Source: Mycobacterium seoulense (GTDB lineage: Bacteria; Actinomycetota; Actinomycetes; Mycobacteriales; Mycobacteriaceae). Taken from it: a DNA stretch of 64,000 nt. The translations under genes and the position numbers were made by a program. This document shows positions 25,523 through 34,418 of this stretch, piece by piece. The notes beneath the pieces are model-generated. The model saw nothing but the letters and a program-made list of their open reading frames with translations. It was not told the DNA's origin and did no database searches. The stretch is taken from positions 2,232,001 through 2,296,000 of the forward strand of contig NZ_AP022582.1 of the NCBI RefSeq assembly GCF_010731595.1, written 5' to 3'. Within the stretch, counting starts at the first letter, position 1. Every line of letters starts with the position of its first letter.

Positions 25523-26698
25523 TCAGACGGCACCGACTTCGAACGTGAATTCATAGCCGCAGATGCGAATGCGGTCACCATCGGCGAGCGTCGCGCTGGT
25601 GCGGATCCGCCGGCCCGCTACTTCGACTCCGTTGGCTGATTGCAGATCGGTAATGACCAAGCTGTTCCCGGTGTCGACGATCACCGCATGGAAACGGCTG
25701 ACGGTGTCGTCGTCGAGGACGATGTCATTGTCGGGAAGGCGCCCGATCCTGGTGGCTGTTCCTCCCAGTGCATAACGTCGTCCGGCGGCGTCGCGCAGAT
25801 GGGCAACGGCGGACTCGCGGCCGTGTCCGGTACGCCACTGGAAGGCACTGGCGGCACGCTTAGCGGTCGCGCGGGCCGCTTGTTTGATGTCCAGCGGCTC
25901 CTGGCGAAGGACCTTCTGGTGCAGACTCCGCAACGTAGGCCCGGGGTCGATGCCCAGATCGTCGGCGAGCACAGCCTTCAGTCGACCGTATGCGTCCAAT
26001 GCATCGTACTGGCGTTCGGCCAAGTAGTAGCCCGTTATCAACTGTGCCCACAGCGGTTCTCGGTAGGGGTTTTCGGCCACCAGCCTTTCCAGCTCTCTGA
26101 TAATGGAATGAGTCCGTCCGCAAGCGATTTCAGCTTCTGCCCGCACGGTCAGGGTCACGAGCTTGTCCTCCGCGAGTGCGGCGGCGAAGGCATCGGCGAA
26201 TTCAAAGTCCCGCAAATCCTCGAGCACCGGGCCGCGCCACTCGGCCAGCGCGGCCGATAGGTGGCCGCTGGCCTGTTCGAAGTTGCCTGCGGCGGCGGCC
26301 TCAATTCCCGCCTTCTGTGCGATGGCGAAGCGGCCGACGTCGCAAGCCTCGTCGCGGACGTTCAGCCGATACCCCGGCTGGGCGCTGGCCAGAACGGCGG
26401 CGGCATCCGCACCGGCACCGCTGACCAATCGGCGGAGCCTGGACACATGCGCGTGCAGGCTCCCCCGAGCCTCCGGTGGTGGGCACTGCTGCCAGGCCGC
26501 GTCAATCAGCGTGTCAATCGAGACTGTGCGATTTCGGTTGATCAACAGCGTGGCCAGCACCGCCCGTTGCTTCGCCGGTCCCAGTGGCAGCTCGTTGCCG
26601 TCGGCAGTTATCTGCAACGGTCCCAACACCCCGAACCGGAGAGCGTTCTGGCCCATCGCGGTGGCAATCCCTTCCGCTCGGTGGTGGTTGAAATCCAT
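25523..26698 (-). CDS. EmbR-like transcriptional regulator (SARP - BTAD - FHA)
   Basis: 391 residues. Order: winged-helix DNA-binding domain (LRFGVLGPLQI to HVSRLRRLV, about 20-95), BTAD helical region (about 110-265, ending DDLGIDPGPTLRSLH), and a C-terminal FHA domain (about 300-388) with intact phospho-Thr-binding residues: RIGRLPDNDIVL, VSRFHAV and QSANGVEV. It is strongly like EmbR, which is phosphorylated by PknH and activates embCAB. It lies 21 bp downstream of a receptor kinase gene on the same strand, so kinase and substrate are probably co-transcribed. Start may be Met1 or Met15. In M. tuberculosis embR precedes pknH (from memory); here the order is reversed, so this may be a paralogue. 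Confidence 0.85.
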   Translation of the reverse strand: MDFNHHRAEGIATAMGQNALRFGVLGPLQITADGNELPLGPAKQRAVLATLLINRNRTVSIDTLIDAAWQQCPPPEARGSLHAHVSRLRRLVSGAGADAAAVLASAQPGYRLNVRDEACDVGRFAIAQKAGIEAAAAGNFEQASGHLSAALAEWRGPVLEDLRDFEFADAFAAALAEDKLVTLTVRAEAEIACGRTHSIIRELERLVAENPYREPLWAQLITGYYLAERQYDALDAYGRLKAVLADDLGIDPGPTLRSLHQKVLRQEPLDIKQAARATAKRAASAFQWRTGHGRESAVAHLRDAAGRRYALGGTATRIGRLPDNDIVLDDDTVSRFHAVIVDTGNSLVITDLQSANGVEVAGRRIRTSATLADGDRIRICGYEFTFEVGAV

Positions 26699-26719
26699 TG
26701 TGGGTGCCGGCCCGGGCCG

Positions 26720-28126
26720 TCACCACAGGTACACGCGGGCGCTGCTGCCCCCGATGCAGGTGATCCAGCTTTCCGCGGGGTGCTGCTGGCAGTGCATGAG
26801 GAAGTTCGAGCCGGTGCACAGCGCGCCGGGCACGGTCTTGCAGTCAACCGCGCCCGGCGCCGAGACGGCGCGCGGTAGCGGGCTGGCGTCGCCGTATTCA
26901 GCCCAGTACGACGTCAGCACGCTGTTGGCGAAAAGGCATGAGGTTTCTGGAGTCCCACGTCCGGCATGGGTGCCGAAGCCCGTATACGTCGACAACGAGA
27001 ACCCTTGATCGCAAGACTGATGCAGGCTACTCATGTCGGGACCAGTGATCAGTGGGGGCTGGACAGCGCGCGGGGGCGGGGTCAGCTGTTGCCCAGTCGG
27101 CCGGTGGGCGAGAAGGCCGATGTCCACTCCAATGCCCGCGACAATCAGGGCCGCCGCGGCCCCGATCACGGTCGGCAGCACCCAGTTCCGCCGGCGTTCG
27201 CCTGAACGGCCATCATGAAGCTCCCCGGCGGTGAGCTGGTCCGTCGGGCCGCCGGACGGCGTGGCGATGGCTGCGATCGGTCGTGTGCCTTCCGCCTCGG
27301 CCGACGAGACTCCCACTGCACGCTGCGCGGCGCCGCCAAGGTCGCCCGCCGTTGCATACCGCTCGTCGGGGTGTTTGGCCATGCCGCGAGCGACGACTTC
27401 GTCGAGCGCCGCGGGAACGCGCCGATTGGCGGCACTCGGTCGCGGCGGCGGCACGGCGAGGTGGGCCGCGACCAGATGCTCAAGACTGTCGCCGGCGAAC
27501 GGGGCCTCTCCGGTCAACGACTCGTACAACACGCACGCCAGCGAATAGACATCGACGGCGGGCGTGGCCACCTTGTCGGTAAACCGTTCGGGCGCCATGT
27601 AATTCAACGTGCCGATCTGAGTGCCAACCGTCGTCAGCCGGGGATCGGCCATGGTCTGTGCGATACCGAAGTCGACGAGATATACGAAGTCGGCAGGAGT
27701 GACGAGGATGTTCTGCGGCTTGACGTCACGGTGAATCAACCCCTGCGCGTGTGCTGCATCCAGCGCGGCGGCGACTTGACTGATGATGGCGACCGCACGT
27801 GCGGGCGCCAGCGGTCCCTCCGCGATGAGGTCAAGAAGCGTCTGTCCCTGCACCAAGCGCATGTCGATGTAGAGGCTGCCGTCGATCTCGCCCCAGTCAT
27901 GGATGGGAATGACGTGCGGCTCTTGCAGCATCGCCGCCGCCTCGGACTCCCGCTGGAACCTGGTCCGGAAGGTGGCGTTAGCTGAGAACTCTTCGGCGAG
28001 CACCTTGAGTGCGACGGTTCGCCTCTTGCCGGTGTCGTAGGCCTCGTAAACCACGCCGCCGCCGCCCTTGCCGATCCGGCGCGTGATCTCGTACTTACCA
28101 AACGTCGTACCGACGCGCGCGTCCAC
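26720..28126 (-). CDS. Receptor-type Ser/Thr protein kinase, PknH-like, with Cys-rich outer domain
   Basis: 468 residues from a GTG at 28126 with GAGG nine bases upstream, which places MDARVGTTFGKYEI at the N-terminus as in other mycobacterial kinases; the frame is open to 28342 but the extension is unlike kinases. Kinase domain about 10-268: Gly-rich GKGGGGVV, Lys41 in VALKVL, HRDVKPQN (Asp134), DFG (152-154), activation-loop TTVGTQIGT and MAPERF. One membrane segment (about 315-340) and an outer domain (about 341-468) with six Cys (372, 397, 429, 437, 446, 457), probably three disulphides. The outer part does not look like the PknH sensor and lacks an NHL propeller. Likely partner: the EmbR-like FHA regulator just downstream. 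Confidence 0.85.
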   Translation of the reverse strand: MDARVGTTFGKYEITRRIGKGGGGVVYEAYDTGKRRTVALKVLAEEFSANATFRTRFQRESEAAAMLQEPHVIPIHDWGEIDGSLYIDMRLVQGQTLLDLIAEGPLAPARAVAIISQVAAALDAAHAQGLIHRDVKPQNILVTPADFVYLVDFGIAQTMADPRLTTVGTQIGTLNYMAPERFTDKVATPAVDVYSLACVLYESLTGEAPFAGDSLEHLVAAHLAVPPPRPSAANRRVPAALDEVVARGMAKHPDERYATAGDLGGAAQRAVGVSSAEAEGTRPIAAIATPSGGPTDQLTAGELHDGRSGERRRNWVLPTVIGAAAALIVAGIGVDIGLLAHRPTGQQLTPPPRAVQPPLITGPDMSSLHQSCDQGFSLSTYTGFGTHAGRGTPETSCLFANSVLTSYWAEYGDASPLPRAVSAPGAVDCKTVPGALCTGSNFLMHCQQHPAESWITCIGGSSARVYLW

Positions 28127-28334
28127 CGCGATCTGCCTCGATTCCTCGGGTACCGACGCAGTATCTCCCCTGGCCTTCGTCCGCTGCACATGTTTGCCGC
28201 AAAGCCACCACGACAGGGTCGGCAACCATGCACAAGATTCGCACAAGAAATGCGCAAGGCATCCGCCACAGGCTTTGTGCGACCGGGCAGCACAGCCCAC
28301 CGGAACCACGGACCATTTACCGGAGGACACGAAG

Positions 28335-29558
28335 ATGGCCACAACGTCACGACGCCCGCCTCAGCGGACCCGGCTTGTAGGACGGACGACACGGACGACG
28401 CTCGCGCTGATGGCCCTAGCGGCGGGCTCGGCAACGATCACCCTCCCGCCAACGGCGCGCGCCGGGCCCGAGGCGATGGCGGCCCACGGCGTCGAGGCAC
28501 CGCTCGCAGCCGTTCCGTGGTCGCAGGTCGGACCGGGCTGGATGCTCGCCGTGTGGAGCCCGGCGCCCGGTTTGCGTCCCGGCGAGGCACCGCCGCCTGG
28601 CTCACCGACCCGCCAGACGGCCACCACGACTCTGTATTTGGTCGACCCGGCGGGTGGCCGCTACCCGATCACCACCTTCCCGCCGCCCGGCAACGGTGAC
28701 AGCCCGAGGTTGGAAGACTGGTCTGGCGACGGGACCCGCGCCCTGTTCTCCGCAACGGAGCAGGGCCGAACGGTCGTCACCGAGGTCGACCTGCGCACCG
28801 GCGCGAAGACCACCTTCACCGCCGAGAACGGCGGCCTTCCTCGCTACACACGCCCCGACGGCAAGGCGGTACTGCTGCAAAGGAGGACGGCCTCGGCACC
28901 AGGGGCGTCGCTCGAACGAGTCGACCTGGCGGGTAACCACCAGCTGACGTACCCGGTGGCGGAGGACTTCACGTGGTATCTGTCCACTGCGGATGGCACG
29001 CGACTGGTGCTGGGCACGCACTCCGGCCTGGCGCTCATGGGCAACGACGGGGTGCCCGGCCAAACGCTGATGATCGCCGGGCAAAAGGACTGCACACCGC
29101 TGCGGTGGTGGGACACGGGCTCGACGATCGCCCTCGCCCGCTGCGGTACCTCCGACACGTCTCAGCTCTGGCTGGTGCCGATCGACGGAGGAACGCCGAC
29201 CGCTCTCACCGCGCCGAACGACGGGCACGAGGGCCCCGATTACGGTGACTTGAACGCATGGCAGCTTCCGGCGGGGACATTCGTGCAGGCCACGGGCGCA
29301 TGCGGCGTCGTCTACCTCGCCAAGCTCAACGGCGACGGCACGACATCGAAGGTCTCGGTACCCGACGTGAAAGGCGACAGCGTCGTCGTCATCGGGGTAA
29401 ACGGTGGCGACCTCGACCTCAAAGCCAGGGCGGGCTGCGGGGGCGGGCAGGCACTTATCGACTACAACCCTGCGGCAGGCACCTCAACCGTCCTGCTCGG
29501 GCCGCCCGTCAACGGCGGCGGCGTCATCAATGCGGTGCCCTACCCGGGCCAGCGGTAG
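28335..29558 (+). CDS. Secreted TolB/beta-propeller-like protein
   Basis: 407 residues from the ATG at 28335 (GGAGG eight bases upstream); the longer open frame to 28068 overlaps the divergent kinase. Residues 1-44 form a long Arg-rich signal peptide (TRTTLALMALAAGSATITL, TARAGP). The mature chain shows repeated beta-strand patterns ending in Asp or Gly turns (LYLVDPAGGRYPITTF, RLEDWSGDGTRALFSAT, LWLVPIDGGTPTALT), typical of TolB/WD40-like propellers, with several Cys. It is divergent from the kinase and 16 bp upstream of the NHL lipoprotein. Probably an extracytoplasmic binding protein; ligand unknown. Confidence 0.7.
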   Translation: MATTSRRPPQRTRLVGRTTRTTLALMALAAGSATITLPPTARAGPEAMAAHGVEAPLAAVPWSQVGPGWMLAVWSPAPGLRPGEAPPPGSPTRQTATTTLYLVDPAGGRYPITTFPPPGNGDSPRLEDWSGDGTRALFSATEQGRTVVTEVDLRTGAKTTFTAENGGLPRYTRPDGKAVLLQRRTASAPGASLERVDLAGNHQLTYPVAEDFTWYLSTADGTRLVLGTHSGLALMGNDGVPGQTLMIAGQKDCTPLRWWDTGSTIALARCGTSDTSQLWLVPIDGGTPTALTAPNDGHEGPDYGDLNAWQLPAGTFVQATGACGVVYLAKLNGDGTTSKVSVPDVKGDSVVVIGVNGGDLDLKARAGCGGGQALIDYNPAAGTSTVLLGPPVNGGGVINAVPYPGQR

Positions 29559-29574
29559 TCGGGAAGCGACCACA

Positions 29575-31002
29575 ATGACCAAAACCGCGCGCCACCACCA
29601 ACTCGCGAAGCGCATTCTCATTGCGACGGCGACCATCGCGGCAACGATCTCGCTCGGCGCATGCTCGACGGGCGGGCCCCACGCCGGGCCGATCACGACG
29701 ACCGTCGGCCAGCCGGGCCGCTGCGAGGTCAACCCATCATCCGCGCCCGTGCCGAGTGCCGAACCCTTCAGACCGGTGCCGGCGGTCGGCAGGATCTCCG
29801 TCGCGGTGAGCGGCATCGCGTCGGGCATCATCAGGCCGGGCGACCCGCCGGCCGAAGTCGATGTGACGCTGTGCAATAACTCCCCCGTCGACTACCCGAA
29901 GGCCGGCGTCGTGCTGGTGCTGGAGCGCTGCAGCTGCGCGACGACACCGTTGGGACTCCCTGAAGGCACCGTCGAGCGCTTCGACCCGGCCACCGGCGCC
30001 TGGATGAAGGTGCAGCACCCGGTCATCACGACGGGCATGGATTACCTCGGCACCTTCTCGAACGTGCAAGAGCTACCCAGGGGCAAGTCCGTGACGCTGC
30101 GATACCGCGTTGCGCTGGCTGCCTCGATGGCCGACGGCAAGGGCGGTGTGCAGGCAACGGTGGTCACGCCGGATCCCCTTGTTCAGATCGGCAAGGCGGA
30201 CCTGCCCTTCACCGTTTCGCGTGAGCCGACCACCCCGTCGAATGGACCGGCACCCCGACAGACGGTGTTGCCCTTCACCGGTCTCACCTACCCGAACGGT
30301 ATGGCAGTGGACTCGGCCGGCGACGTCTTTGTCATCGACTCATGGAACGACCGGGTGCTGAAGCTGGCGGCCGGGTCGAGCGAACAGACGGTGCTGCCCT
30401 TCACGGGCCTGAACAAACCCGCCGGTGTCGCGGTGGACAGCCTCGGCGATGTGTTCGTCACCGATGCAGCCAACAACCGCGTGCTAAAGCTGCCGCCCGG
30501 CTCGAATCAGCAAGCGGTGCTGCCGTTTACGGGCCTGGACCATCCCGGCGATGTCGCGGTGGACAACCTCGGCAATGTCTATGCGACCGACAACGAGGTG
30601 CGGGTCGTCATGTTGGCGGGCGGATCGAACGAACAGACCGTGCTGCCGTTTGCCGGCCTCAAGTGGATCGGCGGTCTGGCGGTAAACAGCGCGGGTGACG
30701 TCTTCGTCTCGGACCCCAGCGACAAGCGGATGCTCAAGCTGCCGGCCGGATCTCGCGACCAGATCATGATGCCCATCGGAGGCCAATACGGCTCCATCGT
30801 GGTGGACTCAGTCGGTGACTTGTACGTCGCCGACGGGGACAACAAGCAGGTGTTGAAATTGCCGGCCGGGTCGAGCGATGCGACCGCCCTGCCGTTCACC
30901 GATCTCAACGGACCCGACGCGGTGGCCGTGGACGGCGCCGGCAACGTATATGTCCTCGACCGGAGCGGCTTCGGCCAGGTAGTGAAGTTGACGGTCCGGT
31001 GA
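29575..31002 (+). CDS. Lipoprotein with PknD-like six-bladed NHL beta-propeller
   Basis: 475 residues from the ATG at 29575. Lipobox ISLGAC puts the lipid-modified Cys at residue 30. Residues about 70-215 form a beta-sandwich-like domain with Cys100, Cys119 and Cys121 (LERCSCATTPLG). Residues 229-475 are six NHL repeats of about 41 residues (VLPFTGL..P.GVAVDSAGDVFV.D...NRVLKL.AGS), very close in pattern to the extracellular sensor of PknD, but with no kinase or membrane anchor other than the lipid. Next to it is a receptor kinase with an unrelated outer domain. It may capture a ligand at the outer membrane-facing side and present it to the kinase, which is an inference. Confidence 0.82.
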   Translation: MTKTARHHQLAKRILIATATIAATISLGACSTGGPHAGPITTTVGQPGRCEVNPSSAPVPSAEPFRPVPAVGRISVAVSGIASGIIRPGDPPAEVDVTLCNNSPVDYPKAGVVLVLERCSCATTPLGLPEGTVERFDPATGAWMKVQHPVITTGMDYLGTFSNVQELPRGKSVTLRYRVALAASMADGKGGVQATVVTPDPLVQIGKADLPFTVSREPTTPSNGPAPRQTVLPFTGLTYPNGMAVDSAGDVFVIDSWNDRVLKLAAGSSEQTVLPFTGLNKPAGVAVDSLGDVFVTDAANNRVLKLPPGSNQQAVLPFTGLDHPGDVAVDNLGNVYATDNEVRVVMLAGGSNEQTVLPFAGLKWIGGLAVNSAGDVFVSDPSDKRMLKLPAGSRDQIMMPIGGQYGSIVVDSVGDLYVADGDNKQVLKLPAGSSDATALPFTDLNGPDAVAVDGAGNVYVLDRSGFGQVVKLTVR

Positions 31003-31264
31003 TGCGGCCGCGGATCACAGCGCCGGTCCTGCCAATACTTGCTGGCGGGACGAGTTGAGGCACCTTACTGATGTGCCGCGGCCCGCCGCCAAGACATCCC
31101 CCGCACCTCAAATGTGACCCGCCAGAATGAGATTTGCGATCACGACCGAGGCGGTGACCTGGCCGCGCCGCGGGCCTACGACAGGAAGGTTCGACCCTCT
31201 CTAAACCGCTATTGACCAGCGAAACGAGTGGGGCAGCGACGGCCAGGCGGCGTAGTGTTTGGCC

Positions 31265-32602
31265 ATGAACGTGGCGGGCAGGGTGCCGGACATTCACTAT
31301 GCCAAAAGCGGTGACCTGAACATTGCCTTCTTCGTGATCGGGGAAGGGCCCGACCTCGTGGTCGCGCCGGGGTTCATCTCGCACCTCGAGATCATGTGGG
31401 AGGAGCCATCGGTCGTCCACTTCTATTCGCGGCTCGCTTCGTTCCGGCGCGTTGTCACATTCGACAAGCGAGGGACAGGCCTCTCGGATCCGGCGACCCA
31501 TGCGCCAACATTGGAAGAGTCCGTCGACGACCTGCGCGCCGTTATGGACGCGGCCGGCTGTGAAAGCGCTGACGTGCTGGGCATTTCCGAAGGCGGCACC
31601 ATGGCGATGCTGATGACGGCCAGCCATCCGGAGCGCGTGAACGCGCTCGTCTTATACGGCACGTTCTCCAGGCTGCTCCGAGCGCCCGACTACCCGCTCG
31701 GCGTCACCGAGGAGCAGCTGGCGGCGTTGGTCGAGTTGAGCGCTAAGGGCTGGGGTGAGGGCATTGGACTGGGTGGATGGGCTCCGAGCCGGCGGGGTGA
31801 CGCCGACCTACGGCGGTGGTGGGCCCGGGTGCAGCGCATGGCCGCCAGCCCGGGCATGGTCCGCAACATCTTTGCGCTTTATCCGCGATTGGACATCCGC
31901 GACGTGCTGCCGGCGATCCAGGTGCCGACGCTGGTGGTCCACCGGCGGGACGACCGGATGGTGGCTGTCGATATGGGTCGCTACCTCGCCGACCGCATCG
32001 CCGGGTCCAAGTTCGTCGAGGTCGACGGCGCCGACCACCTGTTCTTCACCGGCGACGCCGACGCCGTGCTCGACGAGATCGAGGAGTTCCTCACCGGCGT
32101 CCGTCCGCTGCCTACGGTCGAGCGCGTCCTGGCCACCGTACTGTTCACCGACATCGTCGACTCCACGAAGCGAGCGGTCGAACTCGGCGACGAGCGATGG
32201 AAGGAGTTGCTCGGCAGGCACGACGCCCAGGTCCGCCACCAGCTCGAGCGCTTCCGCGGCTACGAGGTCAACACGACGGGCGACGGTTTCCTCGCCCGGT
32301 TCGACGGACCCGCCCGAGCGATCCGGTGCGCCATGGCGATCCGCGACGTGTTGCGGAGCCTGGGTCTCGAAGTGAGGGCGGGCGTACACACGGGCGAGGT
32401 CGAGCTGCGCGGCGACGACATCAGCGGCATCGCCGTCCATATCGCGGCGCGTGTGGCGGCAGCGGCCGGGGCTGGCGAAGTCCTCGTTTCGCGCACCGTC
32501 GTCGACCTGGTCGCCGGGTCAGGCCTCAGGTTTGCGCCTCGCGGCGAGCACACCCTCAAGGGTGTGACGGGCGAGTGGCCGCTGTTCGCGGTCGAGGGTT
32601 GA
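31265..32602 (+). CDS. LipJ-like alpha/beta hydrolase fused to class III nucleotide cyclase
   Basis: 445 residues from the ATG at 31265 (a TTG six bases upstream is also open). N-terminal alpha/beta hydrolase (about 10-280): nucleophile elbow GISEGG (Ser108), VVHRRDDRMV acid region, and DGADHLFF with the catalytic His. C-terminal cyclase domain (about 285-445): LFTDIVDST with the metal Asp, TTGDGFLARFDGP with the second metal Asp, AGVHTGEVELRGDDISGIAV. The same fusion is known as Rv1900c (LipJ) in M. tuberculosis, an adenylyl cyclase with a silent or unknown hydrolase partner. Both active sites look intact here. Cytosolic. Confidence 0.85.
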   Translation: MNVAGRVPDIHYAKSGDLNIAFFVIGEGPDLVVAPGFISHLEIMWEEPSVVHFYSRLASFRRVVTFDKRGTGLSDPATHAPTLEESVDDLRAVMDAAGCESADVLGISEGGTMAMLMTASHPERVNALVLYGTFSRLLRAPDYPLGVTEEQLAALVELSAKGWGEGIGLGGWAPSRRGDADLRRWWARVQRMAASPGMVRNIFALYPRLDIRDVLPAIQVPTLVVHRRDDRMVAVDMGRYLADRIAGSKFVEVDGADHLFFTGDADAVLDEIEEFLTGVRPLPTVERVLATVLFTDIVDSTKRAVELGDERWKELLGRHDAQVRHQLERFRGYEVNTTGDGFLARFDGPARAIRCAMAIRDVLRSLGLEVRAGVHTGEVELRGDDISGIAVHIAARVAAAAGAGEVLVSRTVVDLVAGSGLRFAPRGEHTLKGVTGEWPLFAVEG

Positions 32603-32640
32603 GGCGGGCGGCACGAGAGACCCGGCGCAACAACTCGGCG

Positions 32641-32735
32641 TGTCAAGGATCAACCGAAACCGGTGTAAAGGACCAACCGAAACACTGTCAGGCATCACCC
32701 GGAACCGAAATGTCGAGCATCAGCCGAGCTCATGC
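32641..32735. repeat. Four imperfect direct repeats, candidate insertion-sequence end
   Basis: Units of about 22 bp start at 32641, 32664, 32686 and 32711, all of the type TGTCAAGCATCAACCGAAAC. Spaced terminal repeats of this kind occur at the ends of IS21-family elements. No transposase gene is beside them, so this would be a solo remnant. It ends about 10 bp from the CAU tRNA. Confidence 0.5.
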
Positions 32736-32743
32736 ACTTTAGG

Positions 32744-32817
32744 TAGGGCGGGCGGGGCTCGAACCCGCGACCAACGGATTATGAGTCCGCGGCTCTAACC
32801 AACTGAGCTACCGCCCC
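32744..32817 (-). tRNA. tRNA with CAU anticodon (Met or lysidine-type Ile2)
   Basis: 74-base cloverleaf: acceptor GGGGCGG (32817-32811) with CCGCCCT (32751-32745, one G-U pair), D arm GCTCAGTTGGTTAGAGC, anticodon loop CTCATAA on a GGA/TCC-containing stem, T arm GCGGG-TTCGAGC-CCCGC, discriminator A. CCA is not encoded (CCT follows). The CAU anticodon is read as elongator Met or, after lysidine modification, Ile; the sequence alone does not settle which. A decayed integrase abuts its 5' side. Confidence 0.88.
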
Positions 32818-32822
32818 TTTTA

Positions 32823-33060
32823 CTAACTAGCTGCGGATACGTTCTCCACCGTAACGGAACGCGCTCCGGCATACCGCAGCGCTTCCGATGGCCTTGCCGC
32901 GCGGGCGGCCACAACGGTCGAAGGTCTTGCCGCTGTCGCGTGTCCCAGATGCGTTTGCACGACTCCGAGGTTAGCGCCCGCTCTGATCGCGAGCGACGCG
33001 GCGGCGTGCGGGCTAAGTTGTCGACGGGTAACGAGGACGAGCAGCTTTGACCGTGCGTGC
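32823..33060 (-). pseudogene. Decayed tyrosine recombinase (phage-type integrase), C-terminal remnant
   Basis: In one minus-strand frame the sequence reads LSPHAAASLAIRAGANLGVV then QTHLGHATAA, which is the C-terminal catalytic box of tyrosine integrases (normally LRHTAASLAI...VVQ..LGHA). The catalytic Arg before His is replaced (LSPH for LRH), and the reading continues into unrelated residues where the YxxL Tyr segment should be, suggesting a frameshift. No upstream half is recognisable. The remnant sits six bases from the tRNA, the classic place for an integrated element. Confidence 0.65.
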
Positions 33061-33127
33061 GGCCGGCTGACGACGGCGTGCGCACGCCGACCATGGTCTG
33101 TCGTTGGTCTGCCGAATAGGAGTCGTG

Positions 33128-34384
33128 GTGAGCTGGCAGCAAATCCAGCCGTTTCTGGTGGCGCTGGCCATCGGGTTACTGCTCGGGCTGGAGCGCGAAC
33201 GCAGTCACAGCCGCAGGCTCCCCGCCGGGTCGCGTTCGTTCGCGCTTCTGTCACTGGTCGGGGCCATCGCCGCGAGCTTCAGCGAGTGGGCCGTGCTGGG
33301 CGGTCTCGTGGGTGTCGGGGCGCTGTTGGGGCTCGCCTACTTTCGTACCAGCGCCGATGACCCGGGAACCACCACACTGTTCGCTGCGCTCGTCGCCTAC
33401 TTGCTCGGTGCGGTCGCTTACACCCGCCCGACGGTTGCCGTGGCCGTCGCCGTGGTCGTGGCAGGGCTGCTGGTGTCGAAGACCCGCATCCATCGTTTCG
33501 CCCGCGAGCTTGTCAGCGACGTCGAATTAGAGGATGCCATCAAGTTTTTCGTCGTGGCGTTCGTGATTCTGCCGCTGCTGCCGGATCGGCCGCTCGGACC
33601 CTTTGGCGTGCTCAATCCAGCGAAGGTGTGGCTGCTGGTGGTGCTGCTGACGGGTATCGGCTGGGTCGGCTATATCGGCGTTCGCGCGCTCGGGCCCGAA
33701 CGGGGCGTCCTGGTCACCGGTTTGGCCGGCGGGTTCGTCTCGGCCACCGCGACAACCGCGTCGATGGGCCGGCTCGGCCGGACGGCCCCGAGCTTGCGGG
33801 CGCCGTTGGCCAGCGCCCTGCTGGCCAACCTCGCTACCTTCATGCAGCTGCTCGTCGTGGTCGGGCTCGTCGACGTCGACGTGCTGCGCCGCCTATGGCC
33901 TCCAGTGGTCGCCGCGGCCCTGGTCCTCGTCGGTGTCGCCGCGTTCGTGTACCGGGGCGGTACCCGGGCCGAGCAGCCGAAGGCTGCGCAGGGCGACGAC
34001 GCCGAAACGACGAAGGAAACCCGGCCTTTCACCTTGCGGCCCGCCCTCATCCTGGCCGCGGTGCTGACCTTCGCCCTGCTCGTCGGGCGGTGGGGCGCCG
34101 ACATGCTTGGCCCGCGGGGGCTGGTGCTTGCCACGTTCGCCGCCGGTCTGGCCGACGCCCATGCCGGCGCGGTTGCCGCCGCCAGCCTGGCGGCCAAGGG
34201 TGACGTCACCGTCGACACATCCCTGGTCGCCATCGCCGCCGCGCTCGGCTCCAACCTGCTCGTCAAGACGGTGCTGGCCTTCACCGCGGGCGGCCGCCGC
34301 TTCGGGCTTGCATTTCTCGCCGCCACGGCGGCAGCGGCCCTGGTATTCGGCGTCGCGTTGACCGCGGCCGTGACCGCGGTATGA
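33128..34384 (+). CDS. MgtC/SapB - DUF4010 membrane protein
   Basis: 418 residues from the GTG at 33128 (AGGAG five bases upstream; the adjacent GTG at 33125 is too close). The N-terminal third holds the MgtC/SapB signature ALAIGLLLGLERERSHS then GSRSFALLSLVGAIAA. The remaining two thirds form a DUF4010 domain with about seven membrane segments, including GLAGGFVSATATTASMGRLG and ALGSNLLVKTVLAF. A central Glu/Lys-rich loop (about 290-312) is cytoplasmic. The family is linked to Mg2+ homeostasis or ion transport, without a proven activity for this long form. Confidence 0.85.
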   Translation: MSWQQIQPFLVALAIGLLLGLERERSHSRRLPAGSRSFALLSLVGAIAASFSEWAVLGGLVGVGALLGLAYFRTSADDPGTTTLFAALVAYLLGAVAYTRPTVAVAVAVVVAGLLVSKTRIHRFARELVSDVELEDAIKFFVVAFVILPLLPDRPLGPFGVLNPAKVWLLVVLLTGIGWVGYIGVRALGPERGVLVTGLAGGFVSATATTASMGRLGRTAPSLRAPLASALLANLATFMQLLVVVGLVDVDVLRRLWPPVVAAALVLVGVAAFVYRGGTRAEQPKAAQGDDAETTKETRPFTLRPALILAAVLTFALLVGRWGADMLGPRGLVLATFAAGLADAHAGAVAAASLAAKGDVTVDTSLVAIAAALGSNLLVKTVLAFTAGGRRFGLAFLAATAAAALVFGVALTAAVTAV

Positions 34385-34418
34385 GCCCAGACCGGCTACC
34401 CCGAGGAAGTCGGCGGCA

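Noticed and set aside
31003..31264. Intergenic region before the LipJ-like gene
   Set aside because: No gene or clear repeat seen; the minus-strand frame over it is the shadow of the neighbouring gene.
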